Shown: positions 1 to 8,050, numbered from the stretch's first letter. The stretch is DNA of 13,026 nt from Candidatus Muproteobacteria bacterium (GCA_023266455.1 JAHFQD010000013.1:1-13026), one strand, 5' to 3'. The notes: a model not told the origin generated them from the letters alone. Translations and numbers: made by a program.

Positions 1-317
1 AGGAATAAAAGTTTTTTAGCGCCGTGCTTGTAAGCGGCGTGAATGACGTTGGCCTCGATCACAAGGTTCTGATAAATGAAATCCGCGCGATAAGTATTGT
101 TGGCGTGAATGCCGCCCACCTTCGCCGCCGCGAGAAATACGTAAGCCGGCTGCTCTTGTTCGAAAAACGTATTCACCGCTTTTTGATCGGTCAATTCGAG
201 TTCGGCATGTGTACGACCGAAGACGTTTTTATAACCGCTGGCTTGCAAGCGCCGCACGATGGCCGATCCGGCGAGCCCGCGATGGCCGGCAACGTAAATT
301 TTTGCGTTGTGCTCCAT
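1..317 (-). CDS. fcl: GDP-L-fucose synthase, N-terminal part (cut by window edge)
   Basis: NADPH-dependent 3,5-epimerase/4-reductase that converts GDP-4-keto-6-deoxy-D-mannose, the product of Gmd next door, to GDP-L-fucose in the cytoplasm. I translated the minus strand from the ATG at 315-317 and it stays open for about 105 codons to the window edge. The protein begins [20 protein letters not shown]: the Rossmann motif GHRGLAGS is the form typical of Fcl/WcaG rather than the usual GxxGFIG. It continues with [13 protein letters not shown] near residues 65-77 and a stretch ending [13 protein letters not shown], both Fcl-like. The catalytic Ser/Tyr/Lys lie beyond the window. The start is one base after the gmd stop codon, with no Shine-Dalgarno sequence, so translational coupling to gmd is likely. 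gmd-fcl is the standard order for GDP-fucose synthesis. The C-terminal two thirds are not visible, so intactness cannot be judged. Confidence 0.9.
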   Translation of the reverse strand, partial: MEHNAKIYVAGHRGLAGSAIVRRLQASGYKNVFGRTHAELELTDQKAVNTFFEQEQPAYVFLAAAKVGGIHANNTYRADFIYQNLVIEANVIHAAYKHGAKKLLF

Positions 318-318
318 G

Positions 319-1440
319 CTATTCGTGATGTTCGTAAACCAAAAATCCGTGCTGTTTCACCAGCGTATCGCGTTGCGCCTCGGTGAGATCGGCCTGCATC
401 ATTTCCGCCACCAACTTCTCGAACGTGACGCGTGGCTTCCAGCCGAGTTTGCGTTTCGCCTTGCGCGGATCGCCCAACAAGGTTTCAACTTCGGCGGCGC
501 GGAAGTAACGCGGATCGACGCGCACGATTTCTTGGCCGACACGCAGCGGCGTCTTCGTGCCGCGCGCGATCTTGGCGACGACGGCCGATTCCTTCACGCC
601 CTTGCCGCGCCACGTCAGTGTCAGTCCCAGCTCGTCGGCGGCGGCGTCGACAAAGTCGCGCACGCTGTGCTGGCGACCGGTGGCGATGACGAAATCTTCA
701 GCTTCGTCCTGTTGCAACATCAGCCACATCGCTTCGATGTAGTCGCGCGCATGTCCCCAGTCGCGTTTGGCATCGAGATTGCCAAGATAGAGACACTCTT
801 GTAAGCCCAAATAAATACGCGCCAGCGCGCGCGTGATTTTGCGCGTAACGAATGTCTCGCCGCGGTTCGGCGATTCATGGTTGAACAGAATGCCGTTGCA
901 GGCGTACAGGCCATAGGCTTCGCGATAATTGACCGTGATCCAATAGGCGTAGAGTTTGGCCACGCCATAAGGCGAGCGCGGATAGAACGGCGTGGTTTCT
1001 TTTTGCGGGATCTCCTGCACCTTGCCGTACAACTCCGAGGTCGACGCTTGATAAAAACGCGTTTTCTTCTCTAACCTCAAAATGCGAATCGCTTCCAACA
1101 AACGCAGCGCGCCGAGCGCGTCGGAGTCCGCAGTGTATTCCGGTTCCTCGAACGACACCGCTACGTGACTCTGTGCCGCGAGGTTGTAGATTTCGTCCGG
1201 CTGTACTTCCTGCACGATACGGATCAAGCTACTGGAATCCGTCATGTCGCCGTAGTGCATGATGAAACGGCGATCGCGTTCGTGCGGATCTTGGTAGAGA
1301 TGATCCACGCGATGCGTGTTTAACAACGACGTGCGGCGTTTGATGCCATGCACGGCGTAACCTTTCTTCAACAAGAATTCGGCCAGGTAAGCGCCGTCTT
1401 GACCGGTGATACCGGTAACTAACGCGGTTTTCTTCGCCAT
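319..1440 (-). CDS. gmd: GDP-mannose 4,6-dehydratase
   Basis: Extended short-chain dehydrogenase that converts GDP-D-mannose to GDP-4-keto-6-deoxy-D-mannose, the first committed step to GDP-L-fucose. The protein is 373 residues, a typical full length for bacterial Gmd. Visible motifs are the NADP-binding [15 protein letters not shown] (residues 10-24), with the TGQDG form diagnostic of Gmd; the dimer/cofactor segment [16 protein letters not shown] (34-49); STSELYG (133-139), with the catalytic Thr134 and Glu136; and [12 protein letters not shown] (156-167), with Tyr158 and Lys162. [16 protein letters not shown] (187-202) is also characteristic. The ATG has an AGGA seven bases upstream (1448-1451) and a second AGGA abutting it. 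It follows the membrane glycosyltransferase gene by 28 bp and precedes fcl by one base, so it sits in the same operon. Gmd can also feed GDP-rhamnose or perosamine routes, but the adjacent fcl points to fucose. Confidence 0.96.
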   Translation of the reverse strand: MAKKTALVTGITGQDGAYLAEFLLKKGYAVHGIKRRTSLLNTHRVDHLYQDPHERDRRFIMHYGDMTDSSSLIRIVQEVQPDEIYNLAAQSHVAVSFEEPEYTADSDALGALRLLEAIRILRLEKKTRFYQASTSELYGKVQEIPQKETTPFYPRSPYGVAKLYAYWITVNYREAYGLYACNGILFNHESPNRGETFVTRKITRALARIYLGLQECLYLGNLDAKRDWGHARDYIEAMWLMLQQDEAEDFVIATGRQHSVRDFVDAAADELGLTLTWRGKGVKESAVVAKIARGTKTPLRVGQEIVRVDPRYFRAAEVETLLGDPRKAKRKLGWKPRVTFEKLVAEMMQADLTEAQRDTLVKQHGFLVYEHHE

Positions 1441-1468
1441 TCCTAAATCCTAATGTGCTGGGGTAACG

Positions 1469-3028
1469 TTACCACGGCTCGACGCCGGTCGACGTACGCA
1501 TAATCACGCACGGGTAGTGGCGCATGATCGCGTCGCGCTCGACGATGTAGTCCGACATCATAATGAACATATTGCGGATGGGATCATACGTAAACAGCGC
1601 CTTGTCGCGAAAGAAGGCGTCGCGCGCGGCACGCGTTTCTGTCGACTTACGCGACCATTCCAATCCAAAAAACAACGCAAACTCGGGCGATGACGAATCT
1701 TGATGAATTTGCGCGCAACCCGGATAGTCGTCGCGCACAACTTTTTCCACGCCCGCCAACCACGCGCGACGTTCGTTGTGAGCGCGCGCGAGTTCGCCGA
1801 GGCTTGCCCGGGCCGGCCATGCCAAGGCCACGACCAGCACGCCGACGCCGACCGGCGCCCAGCGCCAGGGTAGCTGGCGCGGAAACCAACGTTTAACGTT
1901 GTCGTACACCAAGGCCAGCGTGAATCCGGATAACGCCATCGTCGCAATCAAGTAACGATCGCTCTGATGATGTTTCGCCGCTAAGAGAATCATGACCACG
2001 TGCATCAACACGAGCCCGCCAAGCATGCGCTCGCTGGGCAGTAACACATGGGCACGTCGCGTACGCCGACGCCACAGCGCGATTACGAATGCAACGCCCG
2101 CCGCGACAACGACGACTACGTACGGTATCTGATTAACGACGATATCGCGCAAACCGCCGACGAAGGTATTCACGTCGATAACGGTGCGCGGTCCCTGGCC
2201 GTAAATACCCGCGCCGAGTACAAGCGCCGTTAACCATTTGAACAGGCGCTCGTACAAACTGAACAAAGGAAACTTCATCAACAACGGCAACGTGCCGATG
2301 AAAAAACCGAGCGCAATGAAGAACAGATAACGACCACGCAACCACCATCCGCCGAACACCACCAACGGTGCGAGCAAAACCGGCGCGAACGTTACCTTGA
2401 TTGCAACGCCAAGTCCGCCGAGCAAGCCGAGCGATCGCGGATAGCGTCGATCAGACGGCGCGTTCTTGCCCCACGCTAAGCGCGCGAAATATGCCACGAA
2501 TAACAAACCGAGCGCGAGCAACAACGGCTCGGGATTCACGCGCGGCAAGGCTTGCAAGGTCACGCCGTAAATCAACGGCGACGTTTGCGTGAGCAAGGCC
2601 GGCACGACGTCCTTCGTCGAACGATACACGGCGATTCCCGCGATGTAGGCGGCCACGGCGATTAAAAAAACCAATAGATAATTCGCGATCGCGAGATATT
2701 TTTCCGGCGCGCGCACGACAGCCAACATGATATCGGCGGCACTGGAAAGCGGATGCATCAATTTCAATTGCAGCGCGATGTGCATCTGCAACGGCGTGCC
2801 GGGATGGTCGATATGCTCCGGCGCGACCAAGGCGTCGATGCTGACGCCATTAAATAAGTACGCGTAATCGGGATCGTGGCTCATTAAATAAAACGGCCAG
2901 ACGATGTCGCGCATATACGAGGCAGCCCACAACGCGCACACGGGCAAAATGAGCAGCAACAGATAAACCGTGCGCCGGTTGGTCGGCGCGATGCTCGCGA
3001 ACCATCGCGATGACGAAGACGTCTTCAT
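1469..3028 (-). CDS. Polytopic membrane glycosyltransferase, GT-C type (putative)
   Basis: A 519-residue inner-membrane protein that looks like a GT-C-fold glycosyltransferase, the class that takes sugars from polyprenyl-phosphate carriers on the periplasmic side (the ArnT and protein-mannosyltransferase groups are examples). About ten hydrophobic spans are seen, near 20-38, 112-135, 143-160, 167-185, 198-228, 232-252, 302-319, 334-350, 357-375 and 391-406. They are followed by a roughly 110-residue hydrophilic tail. The first long loop carries SHDPDYAYL (50-58), where an acidic residue after the first span is the expected GT-C catalytic site, and HIDHPGTPLQ (72-81). HHQSDRYLIATMAL (353-366) resembles the RYLLP motif common in these enzymes. 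The gene starts three bases after the methyltransferase-GT2 fusion gene, whose GT2 half resembles enzymes that make polyprenyl-phosphate sugars, so the two may work in sequence. Donor sugar and acceptor cannot be told. A flippase or polymerase is a less likely reading. Confidence 0.68.
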   Translation of the reverse strand: MKTSSSSRWFASIAPTNRRTVYLLLLILPVCALWAASYMRDIVWPFYLMSHDPDYAYLFNGVSIDALVAPEHIDHPGTPLQMHIALQLKLMHPLSSAADIMLAVVRAPEKYLAIANYLLVFLIAVAAYIAGIAVYRSTKDVVPALLTQTSPLIYGVTLQALPRVNPEPLLLALGLLFVAYFARLAWGKNAPSDRRYPRSLGLLGGLGVAIKVTFAPVLLAPLVVFGGWWLRGRYLFFIALGFFIGTLPLLMKFPLFSLYERLFKWLTALVLGAGIYGQGPRTVIDVNTFVGGLRDIVVNQIPYVVVVVAAGVAFVIALWRRRTRRAHVLLPSERMLGGLVLMHVVMILLAAKHHQSDRYLIATMALSGFTLALVYDNVKRWFPRQLPWRWAPVGVGVLVVALAWPARASLGELARAHNERRAWLAGVEKVVRDDYPGCAQIHQDSSSPEFALFFGLEWSRKSTETRAARDAFFRDKALFTYDPIRNMFIMMSDYIVERDAIMRHYPCVIMRTSTGVEPW

Positions 3029-3031
3029 CCG

Positions 3032-4501
3032 TTAAAACGCTTTTAGCTTGCGGAAAGCGAACAATACCATGCGCAACAACAGCCAGCCGTGCTGAAAACG
3101 CGAAATTTGCGTAGTGCCGTATCGGCGGCTGGCGTAGCGGACCGGCACTTCGATCACTTTGAGATTCAGCTTGGACGCACCAAAGATTAAATCGAAATCG
3201 CCGAAGGGATCGAAGTCACCAAAATAAACGCGATTCGCCGCGATCTGCTGATAGTGGCGGCGAGCCAACACTTTCGTGCCGCAAAGCGTGTCGGTAAAAC
3301 GCTGATTCAGTAACCAACCAAACAACCAGGAAAAAATCCGATTGGCGATGAGATTAAGGAAACGCATCGCGTCGTTTTCCATCGGATAAACCAAACGCGT
3401 ACCGTTAATAAATTCCCCGCGCCCTTCCACCAAAGCGCGGTAGAACTTCGGTAGGTCTTCAGGGGGCATGGTGAGATCGGCGTCGAGGATCATCAATACA
3501 TCGCCGCGTGCATGCGCGAACCCTTTGCGTACCGCATCGCCCTTGCCCTTTCCATCCTGCGCCAGCGCTTTAATGTCGTATTGCGGATAAGCGCGAATCA
3601 CGCGTTCGATTTCTTGTAGCGTGCCGTCGGTACTGTGACCTTCGACGAACAAGATTTCCATGTCGTTGCAAAACCGCGGCGTACGCAGCACGGCTTGCTC
3701 GACGTTGCCGCGCTCGTTACGGCACGGCACTAACACGGTCACCGACGGCAACCGCTCGGCCGGCAGCCCCTGCAGTCGCGCCACCACATAATTGCGCAAA
3801 CACAAACGCCGAATTAACGGCAGCGGCGCGATAAAGCGATTGATCAACGCACCGAGACCGAATAAACGTCGCGGTAGCAACTGACGCCACTCGCGCTTGA
3901 TGACTTCGTAACCAGACAGTTTCAATAAATTTTCGATGTCTTCGATCGCTAAAATATTTTGTTCCGGTTGCGGCATCTTGAGACCGATCTTTTCCGCCAA
4001 CCGTAACAGCGGATCCCAAAGCCGCGAGTAGTAAGCGATGACGATGCGCGTGTCTTCGTTACAAACCGCGCGCAGGTTCAGCAATGCTTGTTCGCAATCG
4101 TCGAGCGCGCCGATGGTGTCGGACAGTACGACGACGTCGAACGGGCCGTTGAGACTAGCGAGCGTCGCCGGGTCTTCGATATCGTTGTGAATGAATTCGA
4201 GTTGCGGATGCTTGGCGCGCGCGAATTCCACCATCTTGCCGCTGAAGTCGACACCGACACCGCGTGCCGGTTTGAGCGCGGCGAGCATGTCGCCGGTGCC
4301 GCTGCCGCATTCGAGCACGCGCAGATTCTCGGGAATGAGAAAGCGCATGTAACGTAGATCGTCGGCGTGAAAATAAGAATTACGCTCGATCCAACGTTGG
4401 CGTCGCGGCGCTTGATCGTCGGCATGCGCGCGAATCGCGAGCTTGCGCGCCGAAGGGCGGAAACTATCGGGAGGAAGCGTCGGCGATCGCTGGCCGATCA
4501 T
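3032..4501 (-). CDS. Methyltransferase-glycosyltransferase family 2 fusion
   Basis: A predicted 489-residue two-domain protein. Residues about 40-210 form a class I SAM-dependent methyltransferase: motif I is VLECGSGTG (62-70), then GVGVDFSGKMVEFARAKHP (81-99) with the acidic residue Asp85, and FDVVVLSDTI (121-130). From 252 a GT2 domain starts with VTVLVPCRNERGNVEQAV (254-271), followed by QDGKGKGDAVRKGF (315-328), the metal- and nucleotide-binding DAD (340-342) and DTLCGTK (404-410), in the style of dolichyl/polyprenyl-phosphate mannose synthases. The C-terminus (471-489) is hydrophobic and basic and may touch the membrane. I chose the ATG at 4499-4501, one base after the manC stop. The frame stays open upstream, but there it only overlaps manC and reads as non-protein-like sequence. 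No Shine-Dalgarno is visible, so coupling to manC is likely. Such fusions occur in sequence databases, but I know of no assigned substrate. The methyl acceptor and sugar are unknown. Confidence 0.85.
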   Translation of the reverse strand: MIGQRSPTLPPDSFRPSARKLAIRAHADDQAPRRQRWIERNSYFHADDLRYMRFLIPENLRVLECGSGTGDMLAALKPARGVGVDFSGKMVEFARAKHPQLEFIHNDIEDPATLASLNGPFDVVVLSDTIGALDDCEQALLNLRAVCNEDTRIVIAYYSRLWDPLLRLAEKIGLKMPQPEQNILAIEDIENLLKLSGYEVIKREWRQLLPRRLFGLGALINRFIAPLPLIRRLCLRNYVVARLQGLPAERLPSVTVLVPCRNERGNVEQAVLRTPRFCNDMEILFVEGHSTDGTLQEIERVIRAYPQYDIKALAQDGKGKGDAVRKGFAHARGDVLMILDADLTMPPEDLPKFYRALVEGRGEFINGTRLVYPMENDAMRFLNLIANRIFSWLFGWLLNQRFTDTLCGTKVLARRHYQQIAANRVYFGDFDPFGDFDLIFGASKLNLKVIEVPVRYASRRYGTTQISRFQHGWLLLRMVLFAFRKLKAF

Positions 4502-4502
4502 G

Positions 4503-5915
4503 CTACGACGGAGGCTGATGCCGATTGTAAACGTCTTCGAACCGCACGATGTCGTCTTCACCCAGATAGGCGCCGGATTGCACTTCGATGATCTCAAGCG
4601 GAATCGTGCCCGGATTTTCCAAGCGGTGTTTGACGCCAAGCGGAATATACGTCGATTGGTTTTCACTCAGAATGAATACTTCTTCGCCGCGCGTGACCCG
4701 CGCCGTGCCTTTCACCACGATCCAATGCTCGGCGCGATGATGATGCAGTTGCAACGACAACGTCGCACCCGGTTTGACCATGAGGCGTTTGACTTGAAAA
4801 CGCTCGCCGGCATCCACGCCTTCGTAACTACCCCAAGGACGGTACACGCGCCGATGAAATTGATGTTCGCTGCGTTTCGCTTGTTTGAGTTTATCGACGA
4901 TGGCGCGCACATCCTGCGATTGATCTTTGCGCGCGACCAAGACCGCGTCGGGCGTTTCGATGATGACGACGTCGTCCAACCCAACCGTCGCCACTAACCG
5001 ATGTTGCGCGATCACAAGCGCGTTGCGTGTGGCGTGCGCCAGCACGTCGCCTTGCGTAACGTTGCCGGACGCGTCGCGCTCGCCGACTTCCCACAGCGCC
5101 GACCACGCACCGATGTCGGACCAACCGGCATCGAGCGGCACCACGGCGGCGTGTTCAGTTTTTTCCATGACGGCGTAATCGATAGAGTCGCTCGGACAAG
5201 TTCCGAACTTTTCGCGATCGACGCGATAAAAATCCACATCGCGTTTGCCGCCGCTATACGCCGCGCGGCAGGCTTTGAGGATATCGGGGCGATGGCGCTC
5301 GATCTCTTGCAACCATATGTCGGCACGCATCAGAAAGATGCCGCTGTTCCACAAATAATTTCCCGCTTTCAGATAACGTTCGGCAGTCGCGACATCGGGT
5401 TTCTCGACGAACTCGGCGACGCGATGTCCTTCACCGCGCCGGATGTAACCATAACCGGTCTCGGGCGCGTTCGGCACGATACCGAACGTGACCAACATCC
5501 CTTGCTGCGCCAACTGCGCGCCCTCTTTCATCACGCGTTGGAACGCGGCGACGTCGCGAATCACGTGGTCGGCCGGCATTAACAACATCAACGCTTGCGG
5601 ATCATGCCGCTGCAGCGCCAACGCCGCCAACGTCGCCGCTGGCGCGGTGTTGCGGCCGATGGGCTCAAGCACGATTTCGATCGGCTTCTTGCCGATCTCT
5701 AATACTTGCTCGGCCACTAAGAAACGATGCTCTTCGTTGCAGATCAGCAACGGCGCCGCGACAGCGTTAATGCCGTCGACGCGTAAGATCGCTTGTTGCA
5801 ACAACGTCTGATCGCCGTCCAAGCACAGAAGCTGTTTCGGAAAAAACTCCCGCGACAGTGGCCATAAGCGCGTACCGGCGCCGCCCGAAAGCACTACAGG
5901 ATAGATGACTGACAT
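4503..5915 (-). CDS. manC: Mannose-1-phosphate guanylyltransferase / mannose-6-phosphate isomerase
   Basis: Bifunctional type II enzyme (ManC/AlgA/CpsB family): it isomerises fructose-6-phosphate to mannose-6-phosphate and joins mannose-1-phosphate to GTP, giving GDP-mannose. At 470 residues it is full length. The N-terminal nucleotidyltransferase domain shows GGAGTRLWPLSR (11-22) with PKQ (26-28), NTAPAATLAAL (89-99), MPADHVI (113-119), FVEKP (169-173) and WNSGIF (189-194). The C-terminal cupin isomerase domain shows RPWGSYE (359-365) and the metal-binding QLHHHRAEHWIVVKG (389-403). The ATG at 5913-5915 has an A/T-rich leader without a clear Shine-Dalgarno sequence. The phosphomannomutase (ManB) needed between its two reactions is not in the window. 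It heads the tightly spaced block manC, methyltransferase-GT2, GT-C, gmd, fcl, so GDP-mannose made here probably supplies Gmd directly. Confidence 0.96.
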   Translation of the reverse strand: MSVIYPVVLSGGAGTRLWPLSREFFPKQLLCLDGDQTLLQQAILRVDGINAVAAPLLICNEEHRFLVAEQVLEIGKKPIEIVLEPIGRNTAPAATLAALALQRHDPQALMLLMPADHVIRDVAAFQRVMKEGAQLAQQGMLVTFGIVPNAPETGYGYIRRGEGHRVAEFVEKPDVATAERYLKAGNYLWNSGIFLMRADIWLQEIERHRPDILKACRAAYSGGKRDVDFYRVDREKFGTCPSDSIDYAVMEKTEHAAVVPLDAGWSDIGAWSALWEVGERDASGNVTQGDVLAHATRNALVIAQHRLVATVGLDDVVIIETPDAVLVARKDQSQDVRAIVDKLKQAKRSEHQFHRRVYRPWGSYEGVDAGERFQVKRLMVKPGATLSLQLHHHRAEHWIVVKGTARVTRGEEVFILSENQSTYIPLGVKHRLENPGTIPLEIIEVQSGAYLGEDDIVRFEDVYNRHQPPS

Positions 5916-5920
5916 AAATA

Positions 5921-5943
5921 ATTTTCGATATCGCTATTTTCGA
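5921..5943 (-). repeat. Two direct copies of an 8-base word in the manC leader
   Basis: The plus-strand word ATTTTCGA occurs at 5921-5928 and again at 5936-5943, fifteen bases apart start to start, in the 62-bp gap upstream of manC (TCGAAAAT in the direction of transcription). Between them lies the palindrome CGATATCG (5926-5933). A paired operator or chance in an A/T-rich leader are both possible. Confidence 0.3.
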
Positions 5944-5950
5944 CTACGAA

Positions 5951-5965
5951 GCCGCCCACGGCGGC
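5951..5965 (-). terminator. Weak hairpin after the family 3 binding-protein gene
   Basis: GCCGCC (5951-5956), a three-base loop and GGCGGC (5960-5965) form a perfect six-pair G+C-rich stem starting 12 bases past the stop codon of the upstream solute-binding-protein gene. On the minus strand it is followed by TTCGTAGTCG, not a run of T, so it is at best a weak or rho-assisted terminator or an RNA-stabilising stem. It could partly separate manC from the genes upstream. Confidence 0.3.
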
Positions 5966-5977
5966 GAGAGAATCCGT

Positions 5978-6724
5978 TCACTTAAGATTCGAACCAATGA
6001 CCTTGTTGAGGCGATTGATGATGTCGTCACTGACGGATTTGCTGCATATGATATGACGATAAAGCCCTCTCGGCATATCGGGAAATACCAGGATTTTCAC
6101 CTTGGTCGCGTCGACCACGCCGGTCTGGACGTAATAATCCACCTCTTCCTGCGACGCGATCATGTAATCGGCGCGACCGCCGACGATCATTTGATAAACC
6201 TGTGAAGGCTGCCCCGGCGTGACGACTTGCTTCGGTTTCAGTTGTTTAATCATCGCGTCGACGTCGGCACCGTAGGAATAACTTTCCTTCACGACAATGG
6301 TGTATTGCTTCAGCATCTGCTCGAACGTCGGCACTTCTTTGAGCTGAAGATTGGCGATCGCCACCATCGGCTTGCTGCGATAAACAGCCTCGGTGAACTT
6401 GGCGTAGACCTCGCGCTCCGGCGTACGGAAGTAACCGATAGCGCAATGCATGTCCTGCCCGGGATTTTTATTTTCTTTTAATAACGTCTGCTGCCGGTTG
6501 TAAGGCGTTTGTTCCCATTTAAAAGGAACGCCGGCTTTCTTGAACGCGGCGCTGGAAGGATCGGCGTAAAGCCCCTTGGCGTTGCCGTCGTTCGTCGGCA
6601 CGGAGTAAGGCGGTCGATCGGTAAAGTGCAAACGAACGATCGCCGACTCATCCGCGGCCATCGCGACCCCCTGACAACACGCGAACGCCGTTAGCGCCAA
6701 AAGCTTCATGAATGGATGGCTCAT
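5978..6724 (-). CDS. Periplasmic solute-binding protein, family 3 (amino-acid type)
   Basis: A 248-residue secreted protein resembling the SBP_bac_3 superfamily (periplasmic amino-acid and opine binding). Residues 1-24 are a signal peptide with a hydrophobic core LLALTAFACC and an AMA-type cleavage site. The mature part opens with VRLHFTDRPPYSVPTNDG (30-47), the usual first strand and ligand loop. Later features are FRTPEREVYAKFTEAVY (99-115), where family members carry a T-x-E-R-x-x-x-x-F-S-x-P-Y-like segment, and GGRADYMIAS (182-191), the typical aspartate-bearing strand. Two cysteines remain after cleavage, Cys94 and Cys227, and could form a disulphide. The ATG at 6724 is preferred over the one five codons later because AGAGAGG lies four bases upstream of it. 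No permease or ATPase gene is nearby. A role in uptake through a distant transporter, in signalling, or as a domain-only catalytic protein are all open. Confidence 0.8.
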   Translation of the reverse strand: MSHPFMKLLALTAFACCQGVAMAADESAIVRLHFTDRPPYSVPTNDGNAKGLYADPSSAAFKKAGVPFKWEQTPYNRQQTLLKENKNPGQDMHCAIGYFRTPEREVYAKFTEAVYRSKPMVAIANLQLKEVPTFEQMLKQYTIVVKESYSYGADVDAMIKQLKPKQVVTPGQPSQVYQMIVGGRADYMIASQEEVDYYVQTGVVDATKVKILVFPDMPRGLYRHIICSKSVSDDIINRLNKVIGSNLK

Positions 6725-6728
6725 ACTG

Positions 6729-6735
6729 CCTCTCT
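6729..6735 (-). promoter_or_regulatory. Ribosome binding site deciding the binding-protein start
   Basis: On the minus strand AGAGAGG stands four bases before the ATG at 6722-6724. The alternative ATG at 6707-6709 has no comparable sequence, so the longer signal peptide is taken as real. Confidence 0.65.
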
Positions 6736-6784
6736 GCGATTCCGTTCGTGAAATATTACCGTTGTTACAGTGTAGTAGTCCCAG

Positions 6785-8050
6785 TTAATGCGGTGCTGGA
6801 ACAATCAACGTCGGCGACGTTAACCGTTCGCTTTCTATCTGTTCCGCTACCAGCGCCATCTTCTTTTGCCGTTCGCGCGCATGATGCAAGCCGACTAGCA
6901 ATCGATGACCCACTTTATCGGTCCAGTTGAAACTGTTCTGCAGCACCACCACGGCGGTTTTACCGTCGACGTCGAGTCCGATATAACCGCTAAAGCCGGC
7001 GACGAAACCGATTTGATACGCGATATGCTGCTCACCGATCTGGTCCACCACCCACGCCACCGCCGGCGCCTCGTTGGAACGGGGCAAACGTACCCGCAGG
7101 CTATCGGCCAACGGCGCCTCGAGCGGCGTTCCACGCTGAAGATAAGCGGAGGCGAAAATCAGCAAATCGCGTGCGCTTGAATAAAGCCCGGCCGATCCTT
7201 TCATGATGTCGGTGAAATGCCAGTCCACAACCGGTGCGCCGCGACGGATGAATTTTGGTTGATCGCCGACATGGCCCTGCGCACGGCGCGCATAACCCGG
7301 CAAGGACTGCGGGGTATAGCCGGTATTACTCAACTGCAACGGACGAATTAATTTATCGTCGAGCAAAGCGTCCACCGTGAGTCCAGTGCGGCGCTCCAGG
7401 ATGTAACCGAGGATCGCGTAACCGATATTCGAGTATTGCGGCACCACATGCGCCGGTGCTTTAAAATCGGCGAGATAACCGAGGACTTCCTCTCGATCGA
7501 GATTGCGATAAAAATTTTCGCCGTCGAAGAGGAATTCCACGAAGTAACTGAGCATGCGCGCAGTCATCGGTTGCCGTGGCAAACCGGATGTGTGCGTCGT
7601 CAATTGCGACAAGGTTATGTTTTTAGCGTCCGGACTCAGGTGAACGTCCGGCGGCAATAAATCGCCCAGGGTGTCGTTCCAAGACAACTTCCCTTCGTCC
7701 ACCAGCATGGCGGTGACAGCGCCCAAAAATCCCTTACTTAGCGATCCGAGCGCGAACAACGTATCGGCGTCGGGTTTCTGACCGCCGTGTTCTTCGGTAA
7801 CGCCATAACCGGCAAAATGCTGGGTGCCATCCGGCAAGAGCACGCCGACCACGATACCGACGGTTTCCCCTCGCTCGACCAGCGGCTGCGCCAGCGCCGC
7901 CATCTCAGCGTCGATGTCGACCTGGCCAGTGTCGCCTCCAGAAGCGAGGTCACCGAACTCATGCGAGGACAAGGTACCGCAGGCGCCCAACAACGCGCAG
8001 GCGCAAACCGTTAGAAGACGCTTCCATCGCGACAACGTCCACGACTTCAT
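6785..8050 (-). CDS. Serine beta-lactamase-family lipoprotein (class C / AmpH-like)
   Basis: A 421-residue exported serine hydrolase of the beta-lactamase/penicillin-binding-protein fold. Residues 1-23 are a lipoprotein signal ending in LLGAC; Cys24 is the predicted lipid anchor, and Gly at the next position suggests outer-membrane sorting. The catalytic S-x-x-K is SLSK at 103-106 in LFALGSLSKGFLG, and the second motif Y-x-N is YSN at 206-208. Where class C enzymes have K-T-G, the aligned segment is YQIGFVAGFSGYIG (345-358), so Gln346 replaces the lysine. That argues against ordinary beta-lactam resistance and for an esterase, a DD-peptidase of the AmpH kind, or a D-amino-peptide hydrolase. 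TTHTSGLPRQP (151-161) is the family's conserved loop. It lies 69 bp after the epimerase gene and 60 bp before the solute-binding-protein gene, all co-directional. Substrate unknown; cell-wall peptide processing is only a guess. Confidence 0.88.
   Translation of the reverse strand: MKSWTLSRWKRLLTVCACALLGACGTLSSHEFGDLASGGDTGQVDIDAEMAALAQPLVERGETVGIVVGVLLPDGTQHFAGYGVTEEHGGQKPDADTLFALGSLSKGFLGAVTAMLVDEGKLSWNDTLGDLLPPDVHLSPDAKNITLSQLTTHTSGLPRQPMTARMLSYFVEFLFDGENFYRNLDREEVLGYLADFKAPAHVVPQYSNIGYAILGYILERRTGLTVDALLDDKLIRPLQLSNTGYTPQSLPGYARRAQGHVGDQPKFIRRGAPVVDWHFTDIMKGSAGLYSSARDLLIFASAYLQRGTPLEAPLADSLRVRLPRSNEAPAVAWVVDQIGEQHIAYQIGFVAGFSGYIGLDVDGKTAVVVLQNSFNWTDKVGHRLLVGLHHARERQKKMALVAEQIESERLTSPTLIVPAPH

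Noticed and set aside
307..804. Long open frames opposite gmd, manC, hldD and other genes on the plus strand.
   Set aside because: They are shadows caused by codon bias in the real minus-strand genes. They lack ribosome binding sites and recognisable motifs, and they overlap well-supported enzymes.
1462..1473. Perfect 12-bp palindrome GGTAACGTTACC over the GT-C gene stop codon, upstream of gmd.
   Set aside because: About three such palindromes are expected by chance in 13 kb, there is no loop for a terminator, and no second copy was found at another leader.
4502..4666. A 55-codon N-terminal extension of the methyltransferase-GT2 protein.
   Set aside because: It lies entirely over the 3' end of manC in another frame, and its translation is arginine- and serine-rich with no methyltransferase character. 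The ATG at 4501, next to the manC stop, is the natural start.
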